From positions 3,348,001 to 3,412,000 of the forward strand of contig JAALGY010000012.1 in assembly GCA_032358165.1 (NCBI GenBank): 64,000 nucleotides of DNA. The letters run 5' to 3'. The notes below the pieces were generated by a model. That model worked only from the letters and a program-made list of their open reading frames with translations, did no database searches and had not been told where the DNA came from. Origin of the DNA: Diplosphaera chodatii (taxonomy: Eukaryota > Chlorophyta > Trebouxiophyceae > Prasiolales > Stichococcaceae). A program made the position numbers and the translations under genes. Numbering within the stretch: the stretch's first letter is position 1; each line of letters opens with the position of its first letter. Of this stretch, positions 1 through 12,200 are shown in pieces.

Positions 1-3000
1 AGGCCGAGTGCCTGGCCCTGGCCACCTCGACGGCGCAGCTGGCGGAGGAGGTGGCCCGCAACGGCGGCACGCCGGGGCTCGGGCCGCCGCTGCTGCACTT
101 CGTGGGCGGCTGCATGCAGCGGCTGGCCCCTGGTCAGAGAGCAGCGCATCACGCTGGCGTCACGGCCGCCACCGACAGCAGCAACGGCAGCAGCAGCGAC
201 AGCGCTCCAAAATCAACGGCTGGTGATGGTGCCGGGCGTGCGCCTCCTGCATCTGACGCAGCGCCTCAAACTGCAGCGGCGGCAGCGCCAGCTGGGACGG
301 CAGGCAGCCCCGGGGCTAAAACTTGGGAGAAACAAAGAGGCTGGGCGGTGGTGCTCGGCCATGCTGCCATTGCAACTGCCACAATGGCTGCCGACGACCC
401 ATCTTCCGGCACGCGCACGGGCTGGGGTGGTGAACACGGAGATGGCAACGGCATAGACAGCGGCAATGGCAGCAGCAACCAGGACTCGGCTTTCGCCTGC
501 AGCATGGCAGCGGCAGAGGAGCTGCTGCACTACCTTGCGCACCTGAGCACCGAACAGCTGGAGGGGGACTCAGCAATTTCGCAGGCCATCGCAGCCCCCC
601 TGCAATGCGGCCGGGCCTAATGGGACCACCAGCAGCAGCTGCACCTGCAGCTCATCGGCAGCGTGCTCGAGGCAGCCGTCAGCGATCTCGTGGTGGCCTC
701 CAGCACGGCTGAGGGAACCGGCGTTGCAGCTGGTGGCAGCAGGAGTGGCGGTGCTGCAGGCTGCTCAACAGCTGGCGGCGGCGGCGGCGGTACCGCAGCA
801 GCAGCAGCAGGAAGCGGCGGCTCGGCCACCACCCCTGATCTCATGGTGCTCGCGACCAGGGCGCATCTGCTGGCAGAGGCGCTGCCACATGTAGCGCAGA
901 AGCTGTTTGATGTGCCAGGTGCGGAGGGCCCCCATGCAAGCCCCTAAGGGGAAAGGAGAGACCGCAAGCTCCAACGGCCTACACTGTTACAGCCACTCAA
1001 AATGGCTTTCCTTACCTCTGTCGCCGTGACCGTTGCGTTTCCGCCACAGGCGAGGAGCTGGTGGCGTGGCCGGTATGGCAGCCCTGGAGCGGCACAGTCG
1101 CGACCTGCCTGGACCAGCTGGCGCGGGTCGTCACGGCAGTGGCGCATTCAACGTCCACCACCAGGCGCCAGATGATCTATGGCGCCGCCGCGCAGCTGCT
1201 GTGCATTGCCGAGCTGGATTTGACCCTCGCGAAGCGGGGCGGCGTGGCGGCCCTGGAGCGCCCGCCGCAGCCGGCCATGCTGCTGGCGGTCGCGGCGCCT
1301 GCTCCATCGACCCCTACGACCTCGGCCTGTCCCGCCCGCAGCACTGGGAGCTGCGGGAGCACTCGGCGGACTCGGCGGCGGGCGCCGTAGAGGCCGTGGC
1401 TGCGTCGCTCGAGGCGGCGGGGGTGGAGGGGGCGCCCCTGGCGGCTGACCCCCTGCTGCTGCGTGACGCCTGCTACGCCATTGTGCCCCTGCTGCGTGAG
1501 CTCGCACACATGTGCAGAGTGCACTGCTAGGATGCATACGTACCTATCTGTGCAGTCATAACCAATTGTTGACTGATGCATTTTGCACACTATCAATGCA
1601 ACCAGCAGCACAGAAATGCTTGGGAGACCTGCTTTGGCTTATGTAGTCGTGTACTTGATCAGCATGACCTGGACTGCAGGCCTGTCAGCGGAAAAGCCCA
1701 ACAACACCGTGTGGAGCAACCCGCGGCTGCGGCAGGCGGCGATGGGGCAGCCGCCAGAGTGGAAGGCGGGCGTGCTGCTGCAGCGGCTGGCGCGCCTCGT
1801 TACGCGCCTGCTGCGCTTTGGGCAGCCGACGAGCGGCCACGCGCTGGTCACCATGGGCGCGCCATCAGGTGACTCACGTACCGATCATCCGTGCAAGCTC
1901 TGTTTCACTGGATGGAGAGCAAAGTGAGTGACAGATGCACACCAGCCAACATGTGCTAATATGAGTTGGAGTCAAGCACATCAGACCTGACTTCTGGAAC
2001 GGTTGTCAGGCGCCTCTGTTTTGCTTTTACAGTATTTCCAGCGGTCCAGACATGGCCTCAAGCCACATGCAGTGGAAGCATTTCTGCGTAAATGCATGTT
2101 CTGCGGTTAAAAGCAGGAGGGAACCTGCTGACCGGCGTGGGCAGCATTGGCTACTCAGCCAGTGCAACTCAAGCAGCAAGTGCTGTTGGGTCGCACTGCG
2201 TGCTGGCTCTCCACCTCTCGGCACAGCCAGCCTGTGACGTGGATGATGTATCAAAGCGACCTGAGACTACTCTGGCCATCATACCTGACAAACGAAGTAG
2301 ATCTGGCATGAGCTCTGCCCATGTCAGCGCCCTGCCTGTTCATGCATGCAGCCCTGGTGCTTGCGCTGGCGCCGCCGGGGGGAGCGACCAGGGAGCAGCG
2401 GCAGCAGCGACGGCTGGTGGCGGGGACCGCGGCAACCGTCGCAGACGCCTGCGCAGCGCTGGCGGCGCTGTGTGGCAGCAGCGCCGAGGCGCGCCAGGCA
2501 GTCTCGGCCGAGCAGCAGCTGGCCGACAGTGGCGGCGGCGCTTGGACAGGTGCTGCTTGGGCATCATGTCTCACTCGCAGCACCAGACTGTGACGACATG
2601 GATGCAAGTTCCCGCTCTGGCCGCAGGGTCTGTTTTAACGGGGGAGTGATATGAGGCATTGCTGCTATCATTGACGATATCTCCTGGTGCCGAGCAGCGG
2701 CAGCAAAGCCAAGTCAGTCCCAAACTACATCATGTACTCTTTACATTCCTGCAGGCGCTACGGCGTGAGGACACAGAAGCGCGGCGGTCCGTCAAGGCGG
2801 CCCTGCAGCAGGTTGACGAGGTGCTGGAGCGACGGCAGGAAGCAGCCGGGGGAGGCGCCAACACGGTGAGCGGTGCAGCTGAGTGCGGTGCCACGCTGCA
2901 CACATGCACTGCATCCTTCGTCTGCGAAGCGGTGGCTGCAGGATGCACACAGAGGTGGTGCTGCAAGGTGAAGGGTCAGGGATTCTGCTGAATCTGAACC

Positions 3001-4004
3001 AAGATGCCGCCTGCCAACTGTTTGCAGCAGGAGGCCGCCAACGCGTCGCCCGCCCGCCGCAAGGGGCCGCAGAAGCAGAAGGCCAAGGAGCTGCTGCCAG
3101 ACCGCACGGTGGATGGCGCGGAGGCAGCCATGCGCGCCCTGCTGCTGGTGCGCATCGCGGGGGATTTGCATGTCCAGCAAGTTTTGCGGTTCTCTGCTCG
3201 CCTTCTGCCCACACAGAGCACCGACTGACGGTGCCAGATGTGTACAGCCGGCCCAACTCCAGGTGACCCCATGTGATAACGTTCGTAAACGAACTTGCAT
3301 GCCTCCTGCCGGCTGCAGGAAGAGGAGGAGGCAGCCGCTGCAGCAGCCAGCAAGGCCGCGTCGCGGCAGCCGAAAGCAAAACAGGCGGCGGCTGCATCGG
3401 CCGCCCGGGGCAGCGCAGCCAGTGCAGCTGCCGCCGACGGCGATGCTGAAACTGCCTCGTCTGGTGCGCCGGCGGCGGCAGCAGCGCAATCAGATGCAGC
3501 AGCAGCAGCAGAGAGGCCTGGGCCCGTAGCAAAAGCATCGCCAGTTCGGGATTGGATGCAGTGTCCTATCACTCAGGTGCCGCCCCAGGAGCCCCCGAAT
3601 ATGTGTTGACTCGATGTTCAGCCTACTTGTTCTGTGAAGCAGTCGTTGTTTCACACGATCGTCGTGCATGCTGCTGCGTGTGTGCAGTACAACATATTGC
3701 AGAGGGTGCCGGACTTAGCGGCTGCGCTGGACTTGCAGGCCTTCTCAACATCCATGCGACCATCATCGCAGCAGTGTCTGTGAGCAGAGTCTGTTTGACC
3801 CATGCATTGTGCCTGCCTGTGATGCAGGAGGTGATGCAGGACCCGGTGCTGTGCGAGGCGGACGGGCAGACCTACGAGCGGGCCGCCATCACCGCCTGGC
3901 TGCAGCAGCACGGCACATCTCCTGTGACACTAGCGCCTGCGCAGACCCAGAACTTGATACCGAATCACACGCTGCGCAACATAATACAAGCAGCGCTCCA
4001 GTAG
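1..4004 (+). pseudogene. Decayed, 5'-truncated U-box E3 ligase-like gene (copy 1)
   Basis: This is a collinear but damaged copy of the intact U-box gene at 9294-14507. Its 5' part lies outside the window. Exon-like blocks are 3-918, 1050-1495, 1680-1868, 2352-2549, 2755-2865, 3031-3147, 3319-3576 and 3828-4004. The last two encode a U-box read as CPITQ then EVMQDPVLCEADGQTYERAA, which would recruit an E2 in ubiquitin transfer. Three lesions are seen. Codon 618-620 is TAA where the intact copy has a Tyr codon (AYRDQQQ against A-stop-WDHQQQ). One base is missing near 1297-1299, so MLLAVAA and ACSIDP lie in different frames. No donor after 2549 gives the phase needed to enter 2755. It also has an intron at 919-1049 that the intact copy lacks, and lacks the intact copy's intron 4. 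A sequencing error at any one lesion is possible; all three being errors is less likely. The paralogy is certain, pseudogene status probable. Confidence 0.8.
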
Positions 4005-4244
4005 ATCTAGCATCGGTTTGGGGTTTAGAACTTGGTTTCTGTTAGCTCTGCTCCTCAGCCAGGCTGTACAATTTTTCACCCTTGCAGGGAAGCGTGCTCA
4101 GCGTCTTGTGATGTGTGCATTGCAGCTATGTTGACGTTGGTACGACCCTGGTTCAGTTGATGGTTTCAACTTTGGGCACTGAACGTACACGCTGCCAAAG
4201 TGTGGTACACTCCCCAGAAACTAGCCATGTTTCGTCTGACACAT

Positions 4245-7200
4245 CTACACCAAGCTATTGTAGTTATCGCAGCCCATGTCGCGCAGCGCCGCTGAACCGA
4301 CATCCCCACACGCCGAAGGGAACTTGGCCTTTGCATTGCGGAGGACCGCCTCGGCACCAGCAGCTACAGCAGCCTGCATGACACGACAGCCGCCTGATCA
4401 GTCATGTGAACACCGTTGATCACCAGGGCCGCACCCCCCAACAAGCATCCCGACGCTAGATGAGTAACCTGCTTGCACCTGCCTGCTGTTGCAGATTGCT
4501 GTTTCCAATGCAGATTGGACTGATCCACAAGCTGTCGGCTGCCAAGAAGGCATGCGATACACCACATGCAGATGGTGGTTCCCTGATAGTACACACCAAC
4601 CGACTGTCGTATATTGAGCTGTATGACTGAGAGTGTATGCAGCAGACTGTCAGTAAGGCTCACCGGCCGCAGGTCGGGGGAGCGCGCGCAGATGTTGCGC
4701 ACCGCCATGCAGCCCTGCCGCTGCACCGCCGCCGACTTCGGGTTGTCTGCGTGCGCGCTCATGGCCTGCATGCAGACGCCACACAGTCACACTGCGCGGT
4801 TTATCAGCTGCCGCTCTTGCAGAATGAAGTACTAAGTGAAGCGAACGAAGGTCACGTGCAAGCTGCAGGCCAGGGAATGCAGCAGGCAGCGGGCAGCAGC
4901 AGCTGCAGCGACTCACATCCACGATGGCATTCAGGCAGCCGGCATCAACCGCCGCTGCTGCGTTCTCTGGCATCCGCAGGGTCATCGCCACCACGAGCCC
5001 GAACGCCTGGCGATGCAAGTGACGACCGTCAGTCCAGGTGTATGATATGCTGCGCCCCAGGAAGCAACAGCCTCGTGCATGACACCTTGCAATGCAACCA
5101 CAATTTCCTGAAAATTGCAACCCGGCAGGTCACCCTGCAGCTATGGCAGCACGTACGAAACTGCAAACAGCATCTGCGCGGTGCTGGTGCATCTTGTAGG
5201 TCAGGTGGCCGAGGCCCAGCTCACCTGCTCCAGGACTGGCATGCTGGCGGGGTGGGCCGCGGCTGTGGACTGCGCCAGCTGGAAGGCGCCGGCGGCCGCC
5301 AGCGCCGCCTTGACTGCGTCGCGGTTGGCCAGCTGCCGACAGAGGCCCACCGCTGCAGACACAGGGGTTTGCACTGATAAACTGTGAACTCGACTCGATG
5401 CTGAACTTGCAAACTCTTCCCTCTTTGAGAGGGTTGCTCATGCCGGAAACAGGATGGCTGCTGCCACGGGCAGCACCTGCGGCTGTGGTCTGCTGCGAGC
5501 CCAGGCGGTGCCGCCACAGCGTGAGCGCCGCATTCAGACCACCAGCCTCCTCAACATCCTGTGACGGACCAAGTGTCACATGAAAACATGCTGCATCACC
5601 TGATGATGGAATGTCTGGTAAGTTGACACGCAGCGGCTTTTGGCACAGAAGCTGCACGGCGCTCGGGTGTGGCCCCTTGCACCAGTCCACATGCCTTGCA
5701 GATGTCGTCGTTGGCAGCCAAGGCCTTCAGCGCGCCGCACAGCGACACGGCCACCTCTGTCTGCCTGCCCTGTGGCGTCCCCAGCCCACCCTGCAGCGTT
5801 GCCCCGCCGCGCTCTGCGCCGGGCCCCGCTTCCTGCTGACTGTGGGAGCCGTTCACGGCACCGTTGCTGCTTCCTGATGCCGCAGCGACGCGCCGCAGCA
5901 GCGGCACCAGCGTCGAGACGCCCCGGCCATCGATGCCGCCGCCGTCTGCGGCCAGGCCCCGCGCATTCTGGAATGCCCTGGAAAACCAGGCGCATCAGCT
6001 TCAGCAGGGCTGGGTGTATGCTTCTACATACAGTGGTGGGTCAGCAGGGCCTGCTGCCACAGTGGGGCTGGCTGCGGCGCAGCAGGATGGCAAACAGTCC
6101 CAGCAGTCAGGCAGCCTGTCTGGACACTGCTCGACGAAATTCCTGCAGGTCCTGCTGCGACGACTGCTACAGCCACACCCGGTGCTGACTGCTACAGCCA
6201 CACCCGGTGCTGACTGCTACAGCCACACCCGGTGCTGCCACGCCGCGGGTGCAGCACGCTGCCAGTGCAGCGCAGCAGGGCACAGCGGGCAGGACCAGGA
6301 CTGCGGGAAGCAGGATGTGGGAAGCGGACCTGCCGCCGGGGACCCTGCCGCCGGGCACATCCAGCGGCCGGACGTCGTCCGAGACACAAAGAGCGCAGAT
6401 CATCGCGCACACGCCTGCATGTTGACGACCACGGTGATCAGTAACTTGACTTGGCGGACACCCTGCCTATGAGGAGACCACAGGTGTGCCTGATGTTGAT
6501 TGCCACTGCTCTGTGCTGCCACACTGTGCCATCGTCATCACAGGGTTCTGAGGCATCGAGGCTCAGTGCATGAGCCTGATGACTTGGACAGCTCGAACAC
6601 TCTGCACATGGCTGGGAGGCACATCCACCTGTGATGAGCCGGGAGCTGGGCATGCTGCCGCCGCCGCCGTCGCCGCTTCCGGCATCCGCCCCCGGCCGCA
6701 GCGCCGCGACCAGCGCCGCCGCCAGCCCGCAGTCCACCACCAGGCACTTGTTGTCCTCGTGGCCGGCGGCGGCGGCGGCGGCCGCGTGCGCCGCCTCTGC
6801 CGCCACCGCCCCGCCGCCTGCAGGGTGCACAGCTCCCCCTGGTGCCAGGCTTCAAGGACATCTGACACGAGGCAGAGCTGCCGACCGCTCGTCTGCATCG
6901 TATGTGGGCGCCCTGAATGCCAAGCCGATGCGCCTAAAGAACATGCGGTTGCTGCAGCTGGTTACGACAACTGCAGCTTCACAAGTACTTCTGCTTCTGA
7001 AGCCTCAGATCTCAAAGATTGAGGTTTGGCTGTGAACCCTACCCTGTTGACCCTGCGCTGTGTCCAGCAGCAGCAGCAGGACGCGCGGCCCGCCGCCGGC
7101 CTCAAAGGCATCCCGGCAGGCGTCGCCCTGCAGCGCCGCCGCCAGCGCCTGCGGCCACTACGAATGTTAGCTAACACCTTGTACTGCTGCATGTTTTGGC

Positions 7201-8704
7201 ATAACAGGATTTGCAGCTGTGTCTGCTACCCGCTTGGAGCGCTCAGGCACATCGGCAGCATCGAGGGCCGGCCAGCCCCTGCAGCTTGCGTCATTGCTCA
7301 TACCCACATACGTTCACCCGTACAATTCTACAATGCATTACTGATGGTGGTGCACTGTGCCAGCAGGATGTCTTCTGCTCGCTGCAGCCGTCATGCTGAG
7401 CTGCGCGCTAGACGCAGGGCTGCCCAGGCCGAGCTCGCTGGCAGCAGTTTACCGTGCAGGTCTGAGCAATGGCGGGCAGCGCATCGTCTAATGCCGCTGC
7501 ACCGCGTGCCAAGCGCGACAGCTGCTGCGCTGCCTCCAGCAGTGCCGCCACCGCCCCCTTCTGCCCGGCAACTGCACAGGTTGATACATATGTAAAGTGA
7601 CAGTCTCAAACATGTCTCCCATGCATGCCAAACCCTGTCGGCTGCAGGCGGTGGCGCAGCCGCAGCCAAGGCAATGCCATGTGCATCCTTTGCTTGCAAG
7701 ATGACCTGCTGCCATTGTGTGAAGTGCTGCTCGTTACTCTGCACCGTTGTGCAGGCAACGGCAGACGCATACTCAGCAGGTACTATGGCTGCTGAGCATA
7801 CAGCGTGCTGCTGACATCATTGGTTTAGCTTAAAGGGCTGCAGCCTGTGCGCAATTGTGCAGCCTCAAGGCCCAAGCATGCACACCAGCGAGTGCCTCTG
7901 CATCGCCTGGCGGCAGCGCATCCAGCAGCGCCGCCAGCGCAGCTTGCAGCTCTGAACCGGCCACGCCTGCTGTGGGCAGCGCCGCCGCCGCCGCCGCTTC
8001 CAGCTGCCGCACCGCCACCGCCACAGGGTGCCTGCACGGATGACAGGGTACCTCACAAGGCGCAACCGGCCCCAAAACCGATCAGCATGCAGCAGACGTC
8101 AACACCGCTGCTGTGCTGAGCTCCATGACAGCACTCAAGCTTGACAGCAGCATGGCGTCTGGCAACCATGCGACGCTGGTGCACGACTGTGCATTCGAGC
8201 GCTCACGTGTCAAGGTTCACACCGCCAGCCCGCTTGATGATGCCAATGAGATCGACACCCTGCATGGCAGCAAAGAAGTAGGACAAAAACGCAGACCACT
8301 GCATGGTGAAGAGCCGAGATGACCACCTGCATGTGAAGTGCAGACCGTGGCATGCCGCGAACCTGCATTTCGAACTCGCGCACAGCGCTGCTGACTGCCT
8401 CGTCCGCCTGCACCGCGGCACACCACACGTGAGGCTTGACACACCGCTGAGTGCAGTTTTGCATGCAGCCGCCGATACATGGCTGATCCGCCATGCGGCC
8501 GCTGCAGGGCCGCCATTCCATGGGGGTTTCTGTAGCTCACCTCCATCTCAAACTCGTCGATGTTCTCCTGCACCGCCGCATCGAACGTCTCCTGCGATGC
8601 ACAAGCTGGACGTCAGGCTCGTTGAGATTTTGGCATTCAACATCTGCGCATGCGCATGATTTTACCATGCGAACCTGCGATATCCTCGTCTTCGCGGGAG
8701 GCAT
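4245..8704 (-). CDS. ARMC6: ARMC6-like armadillo-repeat protein
   Basis: Fourteen exons: 8675-8704, 8541-8591, 8363-8407, 8207-8259, 7886-8031, 7453-7571, 7052-7148, 6629-6817, 6330-6414, 5691-5977, 5225-5352, 4917-5006, 4664-4765 and 4245-4373. All phases agree and give 516 residues, close to animal ARMC6. The N-terminus, MPPAKTRISQ joined to ETFDAAVQENIDEFEME and later GVDLIGIIKRAG, matches the ARMC6 signature of an alternating acidic helix followed by GVDLS-I. Armadillo-type helices follow: ALAAALQGDACRDAFEAGGG, SLCGALKALAANDDICKA, then MAVRNICARSPDLRP. The C-terminus, GAEAVLRNAKAKFPSACGDV then AALRDMGC, is the family ending. ARMC6 is conserved in eukaryotes but its role is poorly defined; a scaffold or adaptor role is expected. 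The gene lies between two inverted U-box copies and is convergent with the decayed one. Exon 10 carries a poorly conserved insert rich in Gly, Ala and Gln. Confidence 0.9.
6162..6236. repeat. Three perfect 25-bp tandem copies in ARMC6 intron 9
   Basis: The unit GACTGCTACAGCCACACCCG plus GTGCT repeats three times without change at 6162-6186, 6187-6211 and 6212-6236. It lies between the ARMC6 exons ending at 6330 and starting at 5977, so it is intronic. Perfect identity suggests a recent minisatellite expansion. Confidence 0.95.
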
Positions 8705-9293
8705 ACTTGAAGCCACACGAGCACACGTCACTTTCAGTTCCGCGCTGCGGCGACGTCAAGCGGCTTGCAAGCAAGTGCTGCAGAGTAACTGAACCATCTT
8801 CATCCAGATTCAAATCAGTCGAAAATACAAGTGCCGGTGCAATTTGTTTGGCAGCACATTGTCCTCACGGCCGCACTGATGTACCCACGAGCTTGATGTA
8901 CCGGCAATGCAGGTGGCACTCAAGTTTGAGCGGGCTGGCTGGTGAAGTGGAAGCAGTTGTGTGAGGTCTTCGGAAGTCGACAGGCACCGATTGGAGCGTC
9001 AGAAGACATACAATGCAGCAACTGTCCAAAGGTTACAATCTTGGACTTCAGGGATGCAATCAGGCCATGTGCAACACCGTGGAAACAACATAACACTTGT
9101 ATCACCTTCTCCAACGAGGTGCTGCGCCATTTTTGAAACATTCAGCGCATGCTCACCATGCTTTCACTGCTGCTGAGTACATCTGCCTGCAAGGCTGCTG
9201 TATTTTTCTGCTGTACGCTATATTCTGATGTAGTGTACATGTACAGCCTAGCTGAGAAGCATCTGACAGAAACCACGTACAATGCTAATGCTG
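8705..9293. other. Intergenic: ARMC6 promoter side and U-box 3' end
   Basis: No coding region is supported here. The two flanking genes run head-to-tail on the minus strand, so this holds the U-box 3' UTR and the ARMC6 promoter. No clear TATA box or repeat was recognised. Confidence 0.6.
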
Positions 9294-12200
9294 TTAACGC
9301 AAAGTAAACTGAATGATGCTGCGCAGCGTGTGGTTGGGTATCAGATGCTGTGTCTGCGCTGGCGTCCTGCTCACAGGGGTGGCGCCATGCTGCTGCAGCC
9401 AGGCGGTGATGGCGGCCCGCTCATAAGTCTGCCCATCCGCCTCGCACAGCACCGGGTCCCGCATCACCTCCTGCATGCAGGGAGAACATGGAACATAGAC
9501 ATTGTGTTGTTCACAGCCAGTGTTCAGCAGCCGGTCGCACAGACTTCAAACTGCCTGCAGCTCAAGGTGTCAAGGTTTCATAGCCCTGCAATCTGTTCAT
9601 GCGCACTGTGCATGCATGAGGCCGCAGGCATGACACTCGTGCCTACCTACGACAGAAGCTATGTAGGTCAAGGAGTCTGAAGAAAAGCACCTGCGTAATG
9701 GGACACCTCATCCACCCCTGGACTGGCGGCACCTTTGCTGCAGTCCCAGGCGTCTCTGCTGCCGCTGGCGCATCTGACTGCGCTGCTGCTGCCGCCAGCG
9801 TAGCAGATGAAGCACTTCCTGAGGCTGCCGGTGCAGGAACAGCCTGTTTCGCCTTCGGCTGCCGCGACGCAGCCTTGGCTGCCGCAGCAGCAGCCGCATC
9901 CTCTTCTTCCTGCAACCACCATGCGCCCTTCCAGTGGTTACCTGTGCCCCTCGACCCTTGGCAGTGGCGACGCTGGGAGTAGTGCAACTCACTGACGCAA
10001 CATTTGCACCCAGACCCTAGAAGTGTTGAAACTGTGAAACCCCCTTGGCCCATGCACGACCGCTGTGTGAGCACCAAGCAGCGGGGACAGCAAACATGCC
10101 GAGGGGGGCAGCCAGGGTCCGGGGTTCGGGGCGCTCACCAGCAGCAGGGCGCGCATGGCCGCCTCCGCGCCGTCCGCCGTTCGATCCGGCAGCAGCTCCT
10201 TCGCCTTCTGCTTCTGCGGACCCTTGCGGCGGGCGGGCGACGCCTTGGATGCCTCCTGCCACAGACACATGCATGGGGATCCAGGTGGCAGCCATCACCA
10301 AGTTGCATTTCCTTCATGCTGCATCGCTTGCACGGCAGCAGGCGAATGAAGGGCTGCAAGTCGGGTGTGCGTAGTCAGACGCGGCACAGTCGAGCAGCCC
10401 ACGGTCGGTCTGCGCAGCTCACCGCGCCTGCGCCACCTGCTTCCTGCTGCCGTTCCAGCACCTTGTCGACCTGCTGCAGGGCCGCCTTGATGCGCAGCCG
10501 CGTTTCTGCATCCTCATGCCGGAGCACCTGGTGCACAGTCTGACATGAGTCAGGGTTTGATAATCAGACCGGGACGTGACCATGCATGGCCTGGCACTGC
10601 TCCTGATGCTTGGCACAGGAGAGCAGCACCACGGACAACATCTGACGGGAGAGACAGCGACATCCGGACCGGACACAAGTTTCGCATTCCTGCAATAGTG
10701 CAGGCGTCGCAGGTTGCATACAATTACATTACAATTCGTGCGATGCACTGAGGGCACCTGCTTCAGGGCCACCACGGCCGCCGGCCAGCCGCCGCTGCCG
10801 TCGGCGGCTGAAACTGTCCGCTGCGCCGCGGCGCTGCGGTCGCACAGCGCCGCCAGCGCTGCGCAGACGCCGGGGACGGCCTCTGCCGCCCCGGGCGCCA
10901 GCCGCTGCGGCTGCCGCTGGGCCCCGTCGGCTGCTGGCGGCGGCGCCAGCGCGGCCACCAGGACTGCACCTGTGCACGGACAGCACCTTGCACCTTGCAG
11001 AACGTAACACGGGCCACTCCAGCATATACTCAGTTTCAAAAAAGCACACCCGCTGACCACGCTGCGGCGATTGCGGGCAGACGACACAAGGCGCCGGGCA
11101 GATGTAAGATCAGTGAAATACCACACCAGGGACCGTCACTAGAGCTATGCCATCTCAGCTGCCGCTGCCTGCTCTGCTGAGCAGCCCTTTCGTGTCACTG
11201 CACGCCAGCTGATCATGTGTTCCGGTGCCCTGCCACCACTGCATCTGGTTTGGTAGCACATGTGCACCACTGCTGACGCGGCCAAGGCTTGACGAAACTG
11301 CTGGAACGTGGGCAGTGACCATCATTCGAGAGGCGCTCTGCAAGTAAGCTGCAGCTCTGACAGCAAACAGCACTGTTGGTTTCACGTTCCCACCCCAGCC
11401 TTGGTCAGGCCATGCACAACATTACAAAATACTGGTTTATTGGCGCCTCACCTGCCGCCGCGGCCATGCCGCCCAGCACCTCGCCACTCAGCGGCTGCCC
11501 CAGGCGCAGCAGCTGCACCGTGAGCCCCGCCAGCCGCGTCAGCAGGTGCTGCTGCCGTACTCCGGCTTCCGGCAGCTGCACGCTGCGCTGCCACACGCCG
11601 GGGGCCTCATCCACTGAATATCCTGCAGTGCAAAGGCGCACCAGCTGTGCATGCGGTCGAACTAGGCAGAGATGTGACGCACGTGTGGTCCAGAGGCATG
11701 ACGTGAGCATCTGCAACATTTTGTGAGGTGACAGATAGCTGAACTCAATCCATCATTGAGATGAGCTTGTTTCCGGCACTTGGAAATGCGTACGCAGCAG
11801 GGGTATGATGGCGCAGCAGGCGCCGCACAGCAGCATGTGGTCGACTGACTGTGGCGCTGTCTCCAGCGCTGCAGCCACAGCTTCGATGGCGCCCGTGGCC
11901 GCCTCCGCCGTGTGGGAACGCAGCGTTGCACGCTGCTGCCGGAGGCTGAGGCCAAGGCCCTTCGGGTCGATCGAGCAGGCTGTGGCGGTCGCCATGAGCA
12001 AAGCCGGAATTGGCGCTTGCTGCAGGGCCGCAATACCCCGCTTCTTGGCCAGGCTTAGGATCACCTGGTAGGTTGCAAGACGCAAGGACACTTTGGATTT
12101 GCTGACTGGAGGGAGACTCAAACAAGTGTCAGCGTCGTGTCTTGGCACAATCACGTGAGCAAATATGCAGCCACCTCGGCAGAGTACATCAGGTGCGTGA

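Noticed and set aside
618..620. TAA read as Gln under a variant green-algal code
   Set aside because: The intact paralogue ends with TAA at the homologous C-terminus, and other genes here contain no internal TAA. Standard code plus pseudogenisation explains it.
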